Shown here one piece after another: positions 1 through 12,186 of a DNA stretch of 64,000 nt (positions are counted from its first letter, which is position 1; each line of letters begins with the position of its first letter). The position numbers and the translations under genes are program-made. The stretch comes from Ascaphus truei. Lineage: Eukaryota; Chordata; Amphibia; Anura; Ascaphidae. Where the stretch lies: contig CM071568.1 in assembly GCA_036426205.1 (NCBI GenBank), positions 46,330,483 to 46,394,482 on the forward strand, read 5' to 3'. The notes below the pieces were generated by a model, which saw only the letters and a program-made list of their open reading frames with translations, made no database searches and was not told the DNA's origin.

Positions 1-331
1 TTCATTTTTACAACGTCAAAACAGCTTATCCAACGCTCTTCTTACGATGCTTCGTGGCAACGTTGTGTGTGTGTTGTGTGTGTGTGTGTTGTTGTGTGTG
101 TGTGTGTGTGTGTGTGATATTAATGATATATATATATATAAATATATATATGCGTATAATATATCTCTCTGTCTGCTCTCTGCTCTATGTCTATCTCTCT
201 CTGTCTACTTCTGTCTCTCTCTCTCTCTCTAGCGACAAACCCACATCACGCATAAACAATGTTTGCAAAGGGGCTCTCAGCAGCGTCTATATAATATTAT
301 ATTATACTATATAATATATTATTTATTATGT

Positions 332-369
<38 letters not shown>

Positions 370-590
370 CAGTGTATACACTATATAATTTATGTGTGTG
401 CTGCATATCTTATTGCCTGCATAAAATATTTGGTTTATTTTAGTGTTAAAAATGCCTTCAGGAACGGAACCTTTCATTTAAACAGTGTTCCTATGGGAAA
501 ATGTGTTTCGCTTTACAACGTTTCGCTATCCAACGCCATTTTGAGTAACGCATTGTCGGATAACCGAGGACTGCCTGTACTACAGTAGTA
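1..590. mobile_element. Tigger/pogo-like DNA transposon remnant with microsatellites inside
   Basis: The right end (about 450-585), read on the opposite strand, begins CAGGCAGTCCTCGGTTATCC and continues into a section resembling Tigger-type termini. The first 65 bases carry related wording (ttacaacg, tatccaacgct, ttacgatg), so the two may be opposite parts of one short non-autonomous element whose left end lies outside the window. The middle is filled by TG, TA and CT microsatellites. No transposase reading frame is present. Class assignment is from memory of the terminal style. Confidence 0.35.
63..116. repeat. (TG)n microsatellite
   Basis: Interrupted TG run. It is followed by TA-rich (121-151) and CT-rich (165-230) tracts and a second TA run at 331-366. 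The short frames across it are low-complexity artefacts. Confidence 0.95.
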
Positions 591-2760
591 TGCATTGTCT
601 TACCTAAAGTGCTTCCAACATACTGGCCAGCCTATAAACCCAGGAGGACAATATATGTAATCGTACAAGTGTTGTCTCTGCCCTGCCAGAGAGACCTGCA
701 CAATATTATTTAGCAACGTGTTGCAGACTTGAGGGAAGGAAAGCGACAGCTAATTATTAAGATGTGCCGTTCTTGCATGCGCTGAAGCCTTGCAGTGGGT
801 GCTATAATAATTGTAGTGCGCTGGATGGGGCTTCTCCTGTTAGCGCGTTGTGCATGTCCTGCTGCAACACGCAGGGAGTAATAACGTCTGCTACATCTGT
901 ACATTACTTCTCAAACTTTTTGTGTGTAAAGTTGCAGCTGTAACGGTGAAACACAGGCTGGGAATTGAGGAAATAGCGATAAACGTTACTAAATTAAACG
1001 TACGTTTTGTCGTTGTTTTTTCTTAAAAATAAACGAGCAAATAGAATCCTAGAAAAGTGCAGTTCTGCCTAAAAACAAACATTTATATTTGCTAACTGTA
1101 AACTATAATTAGGTTTAAACTCCTGCACTGTTATGCAAGGCTAGAGAGTATTGCAAATCACTGCAGAACGGCATTGATTGCACAAAAGTGACTTCCCAAA
1201 AACACATATATATTCGTGTTAATACCAGCATAACTAGCTCATAATCCCTCTAATACACCACAACCGCATGGAGAGACTCTTCCCAAATAGCTCTGCACAA
1301 TGCACAGATAAAACATAATGTCTTCACTGTGTATTTCTATCATCCCGGGAGCTGCATCAGTTAAAGTGACGTTTCTTAAACATTTCCCTGGCTCACACAA
1401 GCGAATAACATGACTTATGTTTTCTCTAGAAATTGCTTGTGGTTCCCTGGATCAGTACAGCGTTCCCATTTTTGGACTACTTAGATTCAAAAGATTACCT
1501 TTAACAAGACTCATGTATGTGCAAGGAAATCCAATAATAGGCCATTAATAAAACTGAGCTTTACTGTTACCACATCAGTTTATGTTCCTCTAAATGCACA
1601 TGCATATGTGGAAGGAATATTTAAATACGGTTTTCAGGCAACGTGAAGTCTTCCTTATTCCAAGTAGTTCCTTACCTTAATTCTCGTAATGTTCCTGTGG
1701 ACTTGGTTATAGAATGGATCTTTACAAGTGCACGGGGAAAAGGGATTTCATACCATACCAGTTACTCTATTATTCTTAATTAAATGGGTGAGATGTTTTT
1801 TCTTATTCTGTTTATCTGGTTTAAGACGTGCAGGGTCAATGGGAGTAAATGTCCCTTGCTACTTGTATTGTTCAGCAGATTGTCAGCGCTTATAGGTTTT
1901 CTCTCGGCAAATGTGTTTTTATGCAAATCATTTTGTGTACGTACGTAATGTGATAAAAATCAGGCAAATAATCAAATGTTTTCCTCAAGTGGCTTTTGGT
2001 GGGTGGGGGGGGGGGCAAAACGTTTAGCGCAAGCTATAGACGTAGAGACGTATATCTGCTATAATGTACCATTTGCTGTGACGCGCTATGTACATGGATG
2101 GCGTTATATAAATAAAGTATACATATATGTTGAGATTATTGAAAATACAAATCCCTAAGTATCTGCAACTAATAAAACTGGGAAACAGTCATTTTTCACT
2201 GGGTCGCTTCGATTTATATAAGACGACTGGTGGCCGGCGGGCCAAATGGGTCCTGGGGAGGCTTTGATGTGGCCCTTGGACTCTGAAGCCCAAGCGACTA
2301 GTATAAAGTTAGCAGAAACAAAGTGCACATTTTCACACGCAAACTCACTTGGAAGTTAAGGTTAATATATGATACAGATGTTATAAATTCTTTAACATTT
2401 TGAAATGTAATTTGCCGTTTTAAAAAAAATGTATTTAAAATGACATGACAATAAGCTTGTGCCCCTTATAAATGTGTTCTGACATGGCCCCTTTGAAGAA
2501 CAGAGTACATTTGGAAAATGTTGCTGATTAAGCAATATTGTTTTCAGTACTGGTATAGGAAGAAATAATACACAGTCAATCGCTTAAGTTACTAGCAAGT
2601 GTTTTGTGAATGGCTTGTCCTTCTAATATCTGCAAATTATTAAGTCCAAAATACATAGATCATCTACGTGCACTCAAATTGAAGATATTTGCAGGTGCTG
2701 AAATTCAATGGTGAAATCCCATAGAAATGAAGCGAAACACTCCAAAATAGTGGGCAAGTG
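591..2760. other. Intronic sequence, no gene seen; possible old hAT remnant at 2215-2520
   Basis: AT-rich sequence without an open frame of note. Around 2225-2300 and 2460-2510 there are phrases such as tggccggcgggccaaat and gacatggcccctttgaag, reminiscent of old hAT (Charlie-type) elements. The match is too decayed to call with confidence. Otherwise I see nothing identifiable. Confidence 0.4.
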
Positions 2761-2776
2761 GTTCATATTTGTTCAT

Positions 2777-2813
2777 CCAATGTTATGGTCCGACACAGCA
2801 GACCTTTCTCAAG
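2777..2813 (-). other. Hammerhead-like motif, decayed copy
   Basis: Read on the - strand: CTTGAGAAA, then a 6-bp hairpin GGTCTG/CGGACC (one G.U pair, loop CTGTGT), then ATAACATTGG where other copies have GAAACGTTGG. It looks like a mutated copy of the motif at 57728-57763, with the CpG decayed to CpA. See the matching finding. Confidence 0.35.
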
Positions 2814-4588
2814 CACTACCTTTTATACGCACAAATCTGGTTCTTTATAATTAAAATTTGGTGTGCTCTGTCTCCCTAGCCCTTTTCCCTAATTGGACCA
2901 CAAAATATTACAAGAACAATGAAGCAGGAAATGGCACTCCAAAAAAAAAAAAAAAAAAATCAAGTTTTATTCACAGTCTTTTAGTTAATGTAAAAAAACA
3001 TCTTTATATGTCAGCATTTGCCATATACAGTAGTTGAGACAGGCTATCTATCTATGTTCCCCAGCCAACTACCATCCGTTTGGGATTCCTGGTGTATTTC
3101 CTATTGAATGCAACGTCTTACAAGACCGTTTTTTTGTGATAGACTGATCCTCTCAATAAAGTTTTTTAATCAAAAGTCCCTGTGTTTCCTCGGGCCATAG
3201 AAAACAGTGTGGAAAAAAAGTCCTACAAAAACAAAACAAGAAACAAGAGGTAGATGTGTGAAGAAATGCAAGTACATTAAACCAGGTAATGAAGTACACA
3301 CCAGACAAAGGCTTTAGGGACTTCCCCTTCTCATTGCCAAAAGGAATGAACCCTGTTCATGCTTCATCAACTTCCATTAATGCCCCTGGAGGCGTGACCA
3401 AGATCATGTGTTCACTACCACAGGAGGGCATGTGGTAATGATCCCAGAAGGCCAGCGGAGCCAAAAGTCAGTCATCAAAAGGGTTAATACCGTATTGCCA
3501 ACCTACTTTGTTGATTCTAGCCCAGTGCTGTTTTTTTTGTTATCTATATTTCATATAAATAAAGGACTGCTCTGAGCCACAATGCATTGGGATTAGAATG
3601 GGAAAGCAGGGAATGCCTTGGGATCTCATCATGACATGGAGTTAATTTGGCATTGCTATTAATTACATCAAATCAACTACACTTGAGTAGTCGAATTAGC
3701 TGCTTTGGTAATGGGTGGTACACCAACTAACGGCACATTTCTGTGTGCAGTCTCAAGAATACTGCAATCTGAAAGCGCAGTGGACTCCTAAAAGTCAATG
3801 TTAAATCTAGCGCGATATGCACGGATTTATTTCAACTATTTTTAGTATTGAAAAGAAAGTCGGCACAGCTCACCATAACCTTGGGAGAATTTCCCCAAGG
3901 ATAAAAAAAAAAGCTTGGAAACTCTAGTGCAAATGCAGAAACTGAGCAAATCTGCTGCCCCTCATAGATTGTGTCTGAACAGTGGCAGCTTTCTTTTGTC
4001 CCCCCCCAAAAATTGAGAACATGAAGGTTCTCACAACATGAAGCTTAGAGCAGAAAATTGTAATCAAGTGAGTTAGGGTGAAGGTGTTTTGTGGTTCACA
4101 AATGGATCTTTAACATGACATTGTTGCCAGAGAAAATAATTGCCTTAATTTTACTTAACTAATAAGAGCTGGTTACAGAATGGCTGGGAGTAACAGACCC
4201 AGCCAGCTAACTAGTGAACACAGGTAATCACTATGTGATGGGGACCTTTGGAGTCTGTTAATTATATGAATACTTTGTCTTTTGTTTTTGGGTTGCCTCC
4301 CTTGACGTTGATTGCATCAGCTTGACAGGGGAATCAGCCTTTTGAGACAGCAATCCACTGCTCTCTATACCATTGTGACCAGGGTTTTGTTGCTGTCTCT
4401 AGCAATGTCACCATTTTTAAATTCTGCCCTTAAATTACATACATGTCAGTTTTTAAGAATTTGCCTCCCAGGGAAGTTAAAATGCCCACTGCCATTCACA
4501 CTGTAGCATGCTTTAGTGAAACTGGTGTGAAAGCACCAGATCACTGTTATTTTGTGTTTACTTTAAGATCTCATGCACCTTTACACTC
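2814..4588. other. Intronic sequence, no gene seen; poly-A at 2941-2959
   Basis: Mostly complex sequence with no coding signal. The A run at 2941-2959 could be a retroposon tail, but no target-site duplication was found. AATAAA-like words occur near 3155 and 3556 without other context. Confidence 0.4.

Positions 4589-4655
<67 letters not shown>
4589..4655. repeat. (ATCT)n microsatellite
   Basis: About 16 uninterrupted tetranucleotide units. The frame across it is an artefact. Confidence 0.97.
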
Positions 4656-4739
4656 AGAAATCAAACTGCAAATAACAACAAACCACTACATATAAACAAG
4701 ACAACAAACATAGGGAAAGTAGATAGAAGAGCGGGGGGT

Positions 4740-5590
4740 GGGGGGGCACTTTGAGGTTCCCCAGGAACTGGTGCTCGAGTTGGTGCAGTCCCCCACACTT
4801 AGTTCACAGTAGGGAACAACTTGGAGAAGCATGGATATCAATGCCAGAGGATATAAATTGTATATATGTAAAGATAAATAATAAATGATACAAATATTAC
4901 AAATATTAATAAAAAGAAATGAGAAAAATTTAAATAAAAAATGTTTATAATATAAAAATGTGATTAACATCATTAACAAAAAATAGATACATATATGCAA
5001 CTATGCCTTATATATGAATTAGATGTGCCAGTAAAGAGCAATTATCACCCAAATAAAATTGATGACTATACCAATATGTGTAATAATTGAAATAGACCCA
5101 CAATGCGTGTATAGATATGGGGTGCTCCCTGAAGAGAAAAATATATATCAAAAGTCCAAATGAAATGGGAACAATAGAAGATCAACCAAAAGGTTGGGAC
5201 TGACATCTGACACCTAGCAACTTGAAAAAAGGGACTGGCAGAAAAGCACACAAGACCAATATTTTTATTTAAGGGTACTAGTACTGTATCTAAATACTCA
5301 TTAAATCCCACTGGAGACAATGTACACAGGGTATAGATCCAATAGGTATCCCGGCCTAAGGCATAACCTCTTAGATCTATCCCCTCCTAATAAAGTGGAC
5401 CGCAGGAGCATGAAATCATGTAAATAATGTATGTTGACAAACAGTTTATAGTGCCCCTAACCTTATGTACAGATTGATTCGTGAATGATGAAAAGGAATC
5501 CTTGAATTTAAGGTGCTTACAAGTAAGACACCGTCCTCTACCACAAGTAAAATTACCATGGGGAGGGCTCCTTAATTAACATTCTCCTAT
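4740..5590 (-). pseudogene. Penelope-like retroelement fragment, GIY-YIG region
   Basis: On the - strand, 5568 down to about 5390 reads GRCLTCKHLKF, then INCLSTYIIYMISCSCGPLY, then a stop. This is the Cys-rich linker followed by the first half of the GIY-YIG endonuclease that ends Penelope-like reverse transcriptases. From about 5380 to 5260 the frame continues as YWIYTLCTLSPVGFNEYLD, which matches the family's C-terminal WI-x-L...P-x-GLNE signature. The part between these two blocks, including most of the endonuclease core, is missing, so this copy has an internal deletion and is dead. The reverse transcriptase domain is absent. Sequence down to 4740 is probably its 3' flank. A second, better-preserved C-terminus lies at 36804-37078. 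Confidence 0.7.
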
Positions 5591-6640
5591 ATTATCTATA
5601 GTCCTGAGACGATGCGAGTCTCAAATCAGGAGGCGGACCTGCAGGGCTGAGGTAGGGATGCAAATAAATCGACCACAACCAAGGGACAGAGTCCTGTAAG
5701 AGTATCCGTAGTCGGTAAGGAAGCAGGGGCCAGGGCTGGCGGCAGAGTTGCAAAATCGAGTTGGCAAGCAGAGCTTAGGGCAGGCGGAAGTCAGCGAGGT
5801 CAGGGTCACGGTCCGGGGTCAGCAACAGGAATTCAAAACAGGCAAGAGGATAAGGCCGAGGTCCCACTGCCTCAGTCAATGCCCGCACTGCATGCAAGTG
5901 GTGCGTTGAGGCAATTGACCGCTACCTGCGGTCTGTAGGGAGCTGGAGCAGGGGGGGGGGGGGGGCTGGGTGTGAGCGGATGGCTGCAGCGGGGGTCTCC
6001 CGGGCTGCAAGAGGGTGCAGCGAGCCCCCACACATGCCCTCTGCTGCTCGCTCTCCGTGCTGCCCCCCCTGGTCGGTCCATTCGTCCCGTTCGTCCCCGT
6101 CGGTCCGTCCCCCCACCTACACAACACACTCAACACGTATACACATATACACATGTACACATGCATACACACACACACACACTTCCCCGTCCCCTACCTT
6201 TTGGAGGTGGGGGAAGCTCTGACGCTCCAGCCCCCGGCGCTGATAGGCTCACCAGCGCACCACGTGACGCGTCACCGCTCGGGTCGCAATTCTCTTGCAT
6301 CCCCTGGCGGCTGGCGCGTAGTGAGCCTCACCGGAAGGAGGCAGCGGGGACAGACAGGCAGGAGGTATGGGGCTGGTTTCCCGCGCGCGGCCGCAGCGGG
6401 TCCTCAGCCTAAGGCGTAACTGCAAAGACCTACAGGAGCTGCAAACACACACAACTTTGCTCTGCGACTCCCTGTGGTAGCTGCAGCCTTATAAAGCAGG
6501 CTGCCAGTACCCAAAATGGCCACGGAGAGCAGACATGGCAGGAGAGACAGAAAACCCGTACCGTAGTGAAACTCGGCACGGATCAAGCACAATCCTTACA
6601 AGTCCTCAGCCTACTGGGTGATAGCATGTTCTAAATATTT
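5591..6640. repeat. GC-rich interspersed repeat of unknown class, host to a nested MITE
   Basis: Outside the nested element (5854-6409) the flanks read continuously: an AG-rich run with gtcagggtcacggtccgggg up to 5850, then gcgtaactgcaaagacctac onward. On the - strand there is a TATA-like ttataaggctgcag near 6490. It may be part of an LTR or other retroelement, but no coding sequence supports a class. Confidence 0.4.
5854..6409. mobile_element. PIF/Harbinger-type MITE, 556 bp
   Basis: The ends are imperfect inverted copies: GGCCGAGGTCCCACTGC on the left against GGCTGAGGACCCGCTGC read back from the right. A TAA target duplication flanks them (5851-5853 and 6410-6412). The termini resemble those of the MITE at 26864-27132. 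The interior is CpG-rich and holds a G run and a CA run; it has no transposase. The several overlapping GC-rich frames here are not genes. Confidence 0.6.
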
Positions 6641-7288
6641 TTTGACCGCCTATATGTAACGGGTACCATAGGGGGGAGTGTGAAGGAGTTATTAGCGTTT
6701 GAAATATTTAGGGTCTGGGAGGTTAAAATGGTGCTGTACCCAGAGCCCAGTGCAGTCTAAAGGTTACTACGGTAACTTCAGACCCTAGAAGTTTAAAATA
6801 TGATTATTTTTTTAACTAAAAAAAAAAACGTTTTTATTTTTGTAAAGAGGGCATTTTCAGGAGGCAGTATACTAACATGACATGAGTTAAACTCATATAG
6901 GCTTGTGAGGGGATTGCTGCTTTAAGTGGACTTGCATTAAGTGGGACTCCACGTTATTATGTTACAATGACTTTAGTTAGACTCCATTGATTTTCCTGTG
7001 TTTACAAAGATTGCTACATACTGTACTGTCCATACAGTAGGATAGTATAGCAGCCAGTGGTGCTTTCAGTATTTATGCTCTACTGTAATGTATATCTGAT
7101 GTCCTCTTTTTTTTCCCCACCCTCTTCTCTTTTTATTCTTTTACCTGACTTATGGGTTCTTGATCTGTGGGCGGTCGCTAACTATATTACGGTTTGTTAC
7201 TCACCAACCAGACCTTTAGATTTTCACTGCAATCTGCTTTACGCAGCGTTCAGTATCTGTCCCTATATATGTGGGTTTCCGTTGTATC
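6641..7288. other. Intronic sequence, no gene seen
   Basis: AT-rich. The words gggattgctgctttaa near 6910 match the terminal repeat of the T2-type MITEs elsewhere in the window, suggesting a solitary MITE end. Confidence 0.35.
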
Positions 7289-7325
7289 CTGAGAGAGTTC
7301 CCATGTAGGAGCGAAACGTTGATAC
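7289..7325 (+). other. Hammerhead-like motif with 5-bp stem II
   Basis: CTGAGAGA (7289-7296) is followed by GTTCC (7297-7301), loop CATGTA, GGAGC (7308-7312), then GAAACGTT. The five pairs are G-C, U.G, U-A, C-G and C-G, and GAAA follows directly, as in a hammerhead core. The expected CTGATGA is altered, so cleavage is unlikely. Confidence 0.4.
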
Positions 7326-7484
7326 TGCATTTAATCCTTATGATTTTGAGTGCCTGCATTGCCGTTCGCTGAGAAATTGACTCCAGTGAATTAATAACCG
7401 CAAGAATTGAAAATAATCAAGAGGAATAACTGGATCACAGCGTAACATGAATATTATTAATAATGTTCCTTCTGAGTTACTTTT

Positions 7485-7490
<6 letters not shown>

Positions 7491-7541
<51 letters not shown>
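7491..7541. repeat. (TG)n microsatellite
   Basis: About 25 perfect TG units. Confidence 0.97.
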
Positions 7542-7542
<1 letters not shown>

Positions 7543-8485
7543 AGTCAGAGCAAAATGTAATGTAGAGTACAGTAAATGTATCTCTTTATATTGATTTAAA
7601 AAAATTGCAGTACATGGTCTCAAAGTGTTAGACAGTAAAAACTGTAAGTATACAGTGGATACATTGTAGAAAATCAAGATACAGTTCTGATTTGATAAAA
7701 AATACAGCAGTAAATGTTTGATCCCCACTTGGAATACATGGAGTATGTGAGGTTATGAGTCATTTAAAGTTTTACAAATCAAGAGTCAAATACTGTAATG
7801 ACTCGCCACACACTTTGGGAACACTAGTATCTCCTAATCAGGACACTAACTGAAGCAGTGATTAGGGTGCAGGAAAGATAATACTGTACTTACTGTACAC
7901 AAAGGACTATACCGACTTCTACTGTAGGTCATATTTCTTGGGCTTATTGACTTTTTATATTGACATAGCACTTAAAATCTGGTATCTCTATATACAACAA
8001 AAGACAAAAATTCCCAATGCTACAACCAATGTGACAAAATACAGTACATAGTTAAATACTTCAGTGTTAGTATTCTATTTTTATGTCTATCTAAGTTTTT
8101 GTTGGATTTATTTTTCTACTTGTGTAAACTATATGTTGTTTTAAGACTGCATAATAAACTAGATATATTTTATAGGAAGGCTAAGAGAGTGACTGTTTAT
8201 TGGTAAGTAACAATCTCAAACTTTAATCATTTTATTTTTCTATATATTTACATGGATAGCGCAATACATTATAATGGTGTATTAGAAGGATTGAATTATT
8301 CTTCTGTTTTTTTTCTATCCAAAATATATACGCAGTTCTGAATTGTTTTTATAAAAACAATCATTTTAGTGCGGTGTTAAAATGAAGTGAGCATGTTTAT
8401 AAAAATAATTCAGTTTCATGCAAATAAAGGTAGGAGTACCTTTCAGCTAGAATTATTCTTTCCCCATGTCAAAACTTGGTGCTGT
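7542..8485. other. Intronic sequence, nothing identified
   Basis: AT-rich sequence with no open frame, terminal repeat or retroposon tail that I can identify. Confidence 0.4.
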
Positions 8486-8609
8486 AAGGGAGCTATTTAT
8501 TAAACTGCGATAGTGTAGATACGGGATTGCACAAAAACTGGAATCGGAGTTTTGTAGCGGAAGTCACCTGATCTGCACTTCACAACAGTTTAATGTATAA
8601 CCCCCTGTT
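8486..8609. mobile_element. Short MITE, 124 bp
   Basis: Left end TAAGGGAGCTATTTATTAAA and right end (as + strand) CAGTTTAATGTATAACCCCC are imperfect inverted repeats of about 25 bp. The terminal style (G-rich, then TATTTATTAAACT) resembles the longer MITE at 12187-12800. It is non-coding. Confidence 0.5.
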
Positions 8610-8968
8610 AGTTGGTATGCTGTGCTCTAAAGCAGAAAAGTTTTTTTCCTGCGCCCCCCCAGCCTTGCCTCCCCCTGCTCTTGCTGCCCCCCCCTCCCTT
8701 CTGCATGACGCCGCTGAGTCACAGAAAGTCGCACGCCCCCCCCCCCCCCCCCTGGGATATCCTTGCAGAGGGGATCTGCAGAAGGTGTTGCAGAGGGGGC
8801 CTGCTGGAAGTCGAGCTTGTAGGTGCCTGGCTGAGTCAGCACGCTGCAGGCAGGGGGAAGGGTGGCTCTCCTGACAGGCACCTCAGTGGCACCCTCCAGC
8901 AAGCAGCTCTGCAGGTCCCCTGCACAGGCTTCCAACAGGTTCCCTCAATCCTCCAGGCCAGCAGATGG

Positions 8969-9357
8969 GATCCTCTCCTCCTCCCTCCCACTCCCTCCCT
9001 CTCCCCCTTCCCTCCCTCTCCCCCCTTCCCTCCCTCTCCCCACCTCCCTCCCTCTTCTCCCTCTCCCCCCTTCCCTCCCTTCTCTCCCCCCCCTCCCTCC
9101 CTCCCCCTCCCCCCAATCTCGGGCTCACCCCCTCTCATTATCCCTCTCACTCTCCCAACCCCGTCTCATTATTTTAATTATCTCCCCATTCCTCTCCCTC
9201 CCTTCACACCCTTCGTTCTCTATCTCCCTCCTCCCGGCCTCTCTCTCCTCCGTCCTTCTCTTTCCCCCCTCCCTCTCTCTCTTTGCCCTCTCACCCACCC
9301 TCCCACTCCCTCTGACCCCTTTCTTTCACTCCCCTCCCCCTCCCACCTATCTCTCTT
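8969..9357. repeat. C/T-rich low-complexity tract
   Basis: Almost pure pyrimidine (ctccctcccctctc-like) for nearly 400 bp. The long frames through it, rich in Pro, Ser and Leu on + and Gly, Glu and Arg on -, follow from base composition and are not genes. A C run also sits at 8738-8752. Confidence 0.9.
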
Positions 9358-11870
9358 AAGGGTGGACCTTGCTCCTTTAATTTGTCCTGGGTGCTCAGAT
9401 TTCTGTTGGCGCCCCTTGCCAATCGGGAACAAATAAAAATTCACATTGACTTGAATGGGAGTTTATGTATTGGTACTAGCATTTTAGAGTGTAGCCTACT
9501 TTTTGGTTGAAAGTGTCCCAAACAGCCACTTCGCTGGCAATAGAATTACCCACATAGAGTCTAAACTATTGATGAAAAGAAGACACATTTTACTATGCAT
9601 CCAAATATTTCCAAGTAGGGACACTTAGCTAATCATGACAACTGATGACGTAATCTACTGAAACAGAAGCTGTTTTGTTTCCCCAATGTACAGTAAGTCA
9701 TGACCAGTACACATTTTCCCTTCTGTAACCGCTGCCTTAGTCTATTGCAAAATAATTGATGAGCCGACCTACCTTCCTTTCTGTGTCTTTCCCCCGTGCA
9801 CCAGCTCAATATTGACTTTAGAAAGTAGTAGGGAAAAAAAAAAAAGATCATCCCCAAAATTGGAACTTTTTGCGGTCCAACCCCGCTTAAGTTCGGACAT
9901 TGGGTTTTGTTAAAAAATTTGGGGCAGTTTTGCTAAATAAAGCAATTCAGCATTGCCAGAGCTTACATATATCATACCAACTGGGCATTAAAGTTCTACT
10001 GAATCCAGTAATATAAGTGAGGCCGGGGAAAATTGTCCATTCATGATGTATAGTTTTATGTTGCTTTTACATTTCTACGAATGTATTGTTCCAGTATTGG
10101 CACATCAGACAAATGCATGCTCAGATAAAAAACAGATGCATGATTGTAGAGGTTTGGTTAAGTTTAATGGCCCACAGAAAGAATGTTGGGATCTAGCCAC
10201 AGCTCCGACACGTTATATTTTTGTGATCTTATTCGAGTCACGCCCCTATATCTGTAATAATGAACCTGTCTTTTGTAACCTGCCTTGTTATAAACATGAA
10301 AACAGCGATATATATTGTAGCCCTCACCCCGAAGAACAGTAATAACAATGGCTCAGCAAAGTGCCAAGAATGACGGATTTTTAGATCACAAACCTTAGCC
10401 AGAAAATTTTATGTTGTGAAATTTGAACAGCATATCTGTCTACAAAGCACATACCATGTCGGAAAAATACATCATTTATATAGAAAGACGTTTTTCTGTT
10501 TTGCTATATTGTGCTATCTTAGAAACGAAGTAGACTAATACATTGTAACTTTAGTATGAACCTGAAACACTTAAAATAGGAGGAGCAGTGAAGTGTTTAT
10601 TACCCTGCATTTACTTTGACCACGTTCTTTGGTTATATTTAGATTGTAAGCTCTTTGGGAGAGGGAATCCCACCAATTTCATTTGAATGGCAGTGAACGC
10701 ACAATTGAGGCTATCACACTTTTTGGAATGTCTCTCAAAGTCGACCTAATTTGTTTTAAATTTGTATTTAAATATTTATTATTTCTATTTACACTGGCAT
10801 TTAGTCATCAGTGATAACAATCCGCCTCATCTGTGATCACAATTGATAAATCTCTTATGATGATATAATACGTAGCATCAATGTTTTCCTTCTTATATTG
10901 TGTGTGTTTAACTGAAGGTTTTACATAAGAGTGTCGATAACACAACAGACGTGTGCCTTTTGTCCTCCCAACCATATTGTACTGCGCTACGGAATATGTT
11001 GGCACGTTTATGAATAAATCATACTAATAATTATTCAGGAACTTCTTCATTTCACAATTGATAACAGTATAAAAATGATGTGACAATTTTGTAAAGATTG
11101 CATTCAGATCGGTGGGTTTGATGTCATGGTATTTTGTTGATGTTTGTAATGTAGTATTTTGGATTGGGCCAGATGTGTGTAAACGTGATTATACATACGA
11201 CACGACGTAAGCTGTCCGGCACATTTTTAGACTTGGAAAATAAACTCTGCTTGGCATCCCGAAAAAGACCATGGCACTTCTTATTCACTTCAGTTTCTGT
11301 TCGTTTCTTCTGTGAGAATTTGTATAATACGCTTGTGTAGAACAAGCATTCATATAAATGCCAAAAAGAGCAGCACAGTTTACTGTGATTTCTGTTTGTC
11401 TTTAACATTTTTTCCCTGCAATACACCATGCAGAATGAGAAGCTGGTTTCACTTAAAAATCAATTTTTTTTCAGTGATGTATATTTAAGAACTTCCATTC
11501 TTGCCTAGAGGCAAGTAAGCAAGTCCATGCCGTGAGAGTGCTTAGGATGCACATGTACTGTTTCCCTCCCAATTTCTGAAGTACTGAGGTTGGGTAGACT
11601 GAAGTTATAATGGGTATAAAGTGAGAAACCAGAAAAATGTGAATACATTGATATGCTCGAGGTACGTGTAGTATGTTTATTTCATATTCACTGATTACAG
11701 ACAAGCAAAGATACACAATAAAATAAGGTTTGCCGGAAAATCATGTGTGGATACCCAATGGAAACTAAGAAAAGCTAAAAATAAATGCTTACTTTTACCT
11801 AACGTGGTTGAATTGCTTATATTACTGTGTGTAGTGTGTTCTGTTCCTCGTTTACTTTAGGAACTCTATA
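9358..11870. other. Intronic sequence; L2-like 3' fragment at 10634-10680
   Basis: Mostly AT-rich sequence with no identifiable gene. At 10640-10675, tagattgtaagctctttggg matches the 3' end of the L2 LINE seen complete at 50130-50712. A 99-residue frame at 10043-10342 is Cys-rich with a hydrophobic start, but nothing else supports it. Confidence 0.4.
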
Positions 11871-11886
11871 ATTATATTGTGAAATT

Positions 11887-12137
11887 CTGAGGAACCCCAA
11901 CCCTCTCTAATAGTGCGTCTGAGATCAGATGCATTGTAAGGAACCCCAACCCTCTCTAAGTAGCGTCTGGTATGAGATCAGAGGATTGTACAGGAACCCA
12001 ACCCTATACCAACCCTCCATCACATACCCAATAGATCTCGGTGCCCCCTGCTCTTACAGCTCATCTCATCCTCCTACATGCTCAACATCCCCCTCACCTG
12101 CCCGCTAATAGTGCGTCTGAGATCAGATGCATTGTAA
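11887..12137. repeat. Local direct repeats
   Basis: A 33-bp string (11907-11939) recurs exactly at 12105-12137. A 20-bp string, ggaaccccaaccctctctaa, occurs at 11891 and again at 11940 (period 49). A third diverged piece follows at about 11992. The arrangement suggests a broken tandem array or local duplication. Confidence 0.75.
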
Positions 12138-12186
12138 ATTCTTCTGTATTTATTACCATTGACCTAAAAATTGCAGGGAACCCTGT

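Noticed and set aside
5872..6452. Several overlapping GC-rich frames and an apparent CpG island promoter
   Set aside because: They lie within a Harbinger-type MITE and its host repeat; no exon signals.
8593..9444. Overlapping long Pro/Ser-rich and Gly/Glu-rich frames on both strands
   Set aside because: They run through a pyrimidine-only tract; all six frames are open because stops are depleted.
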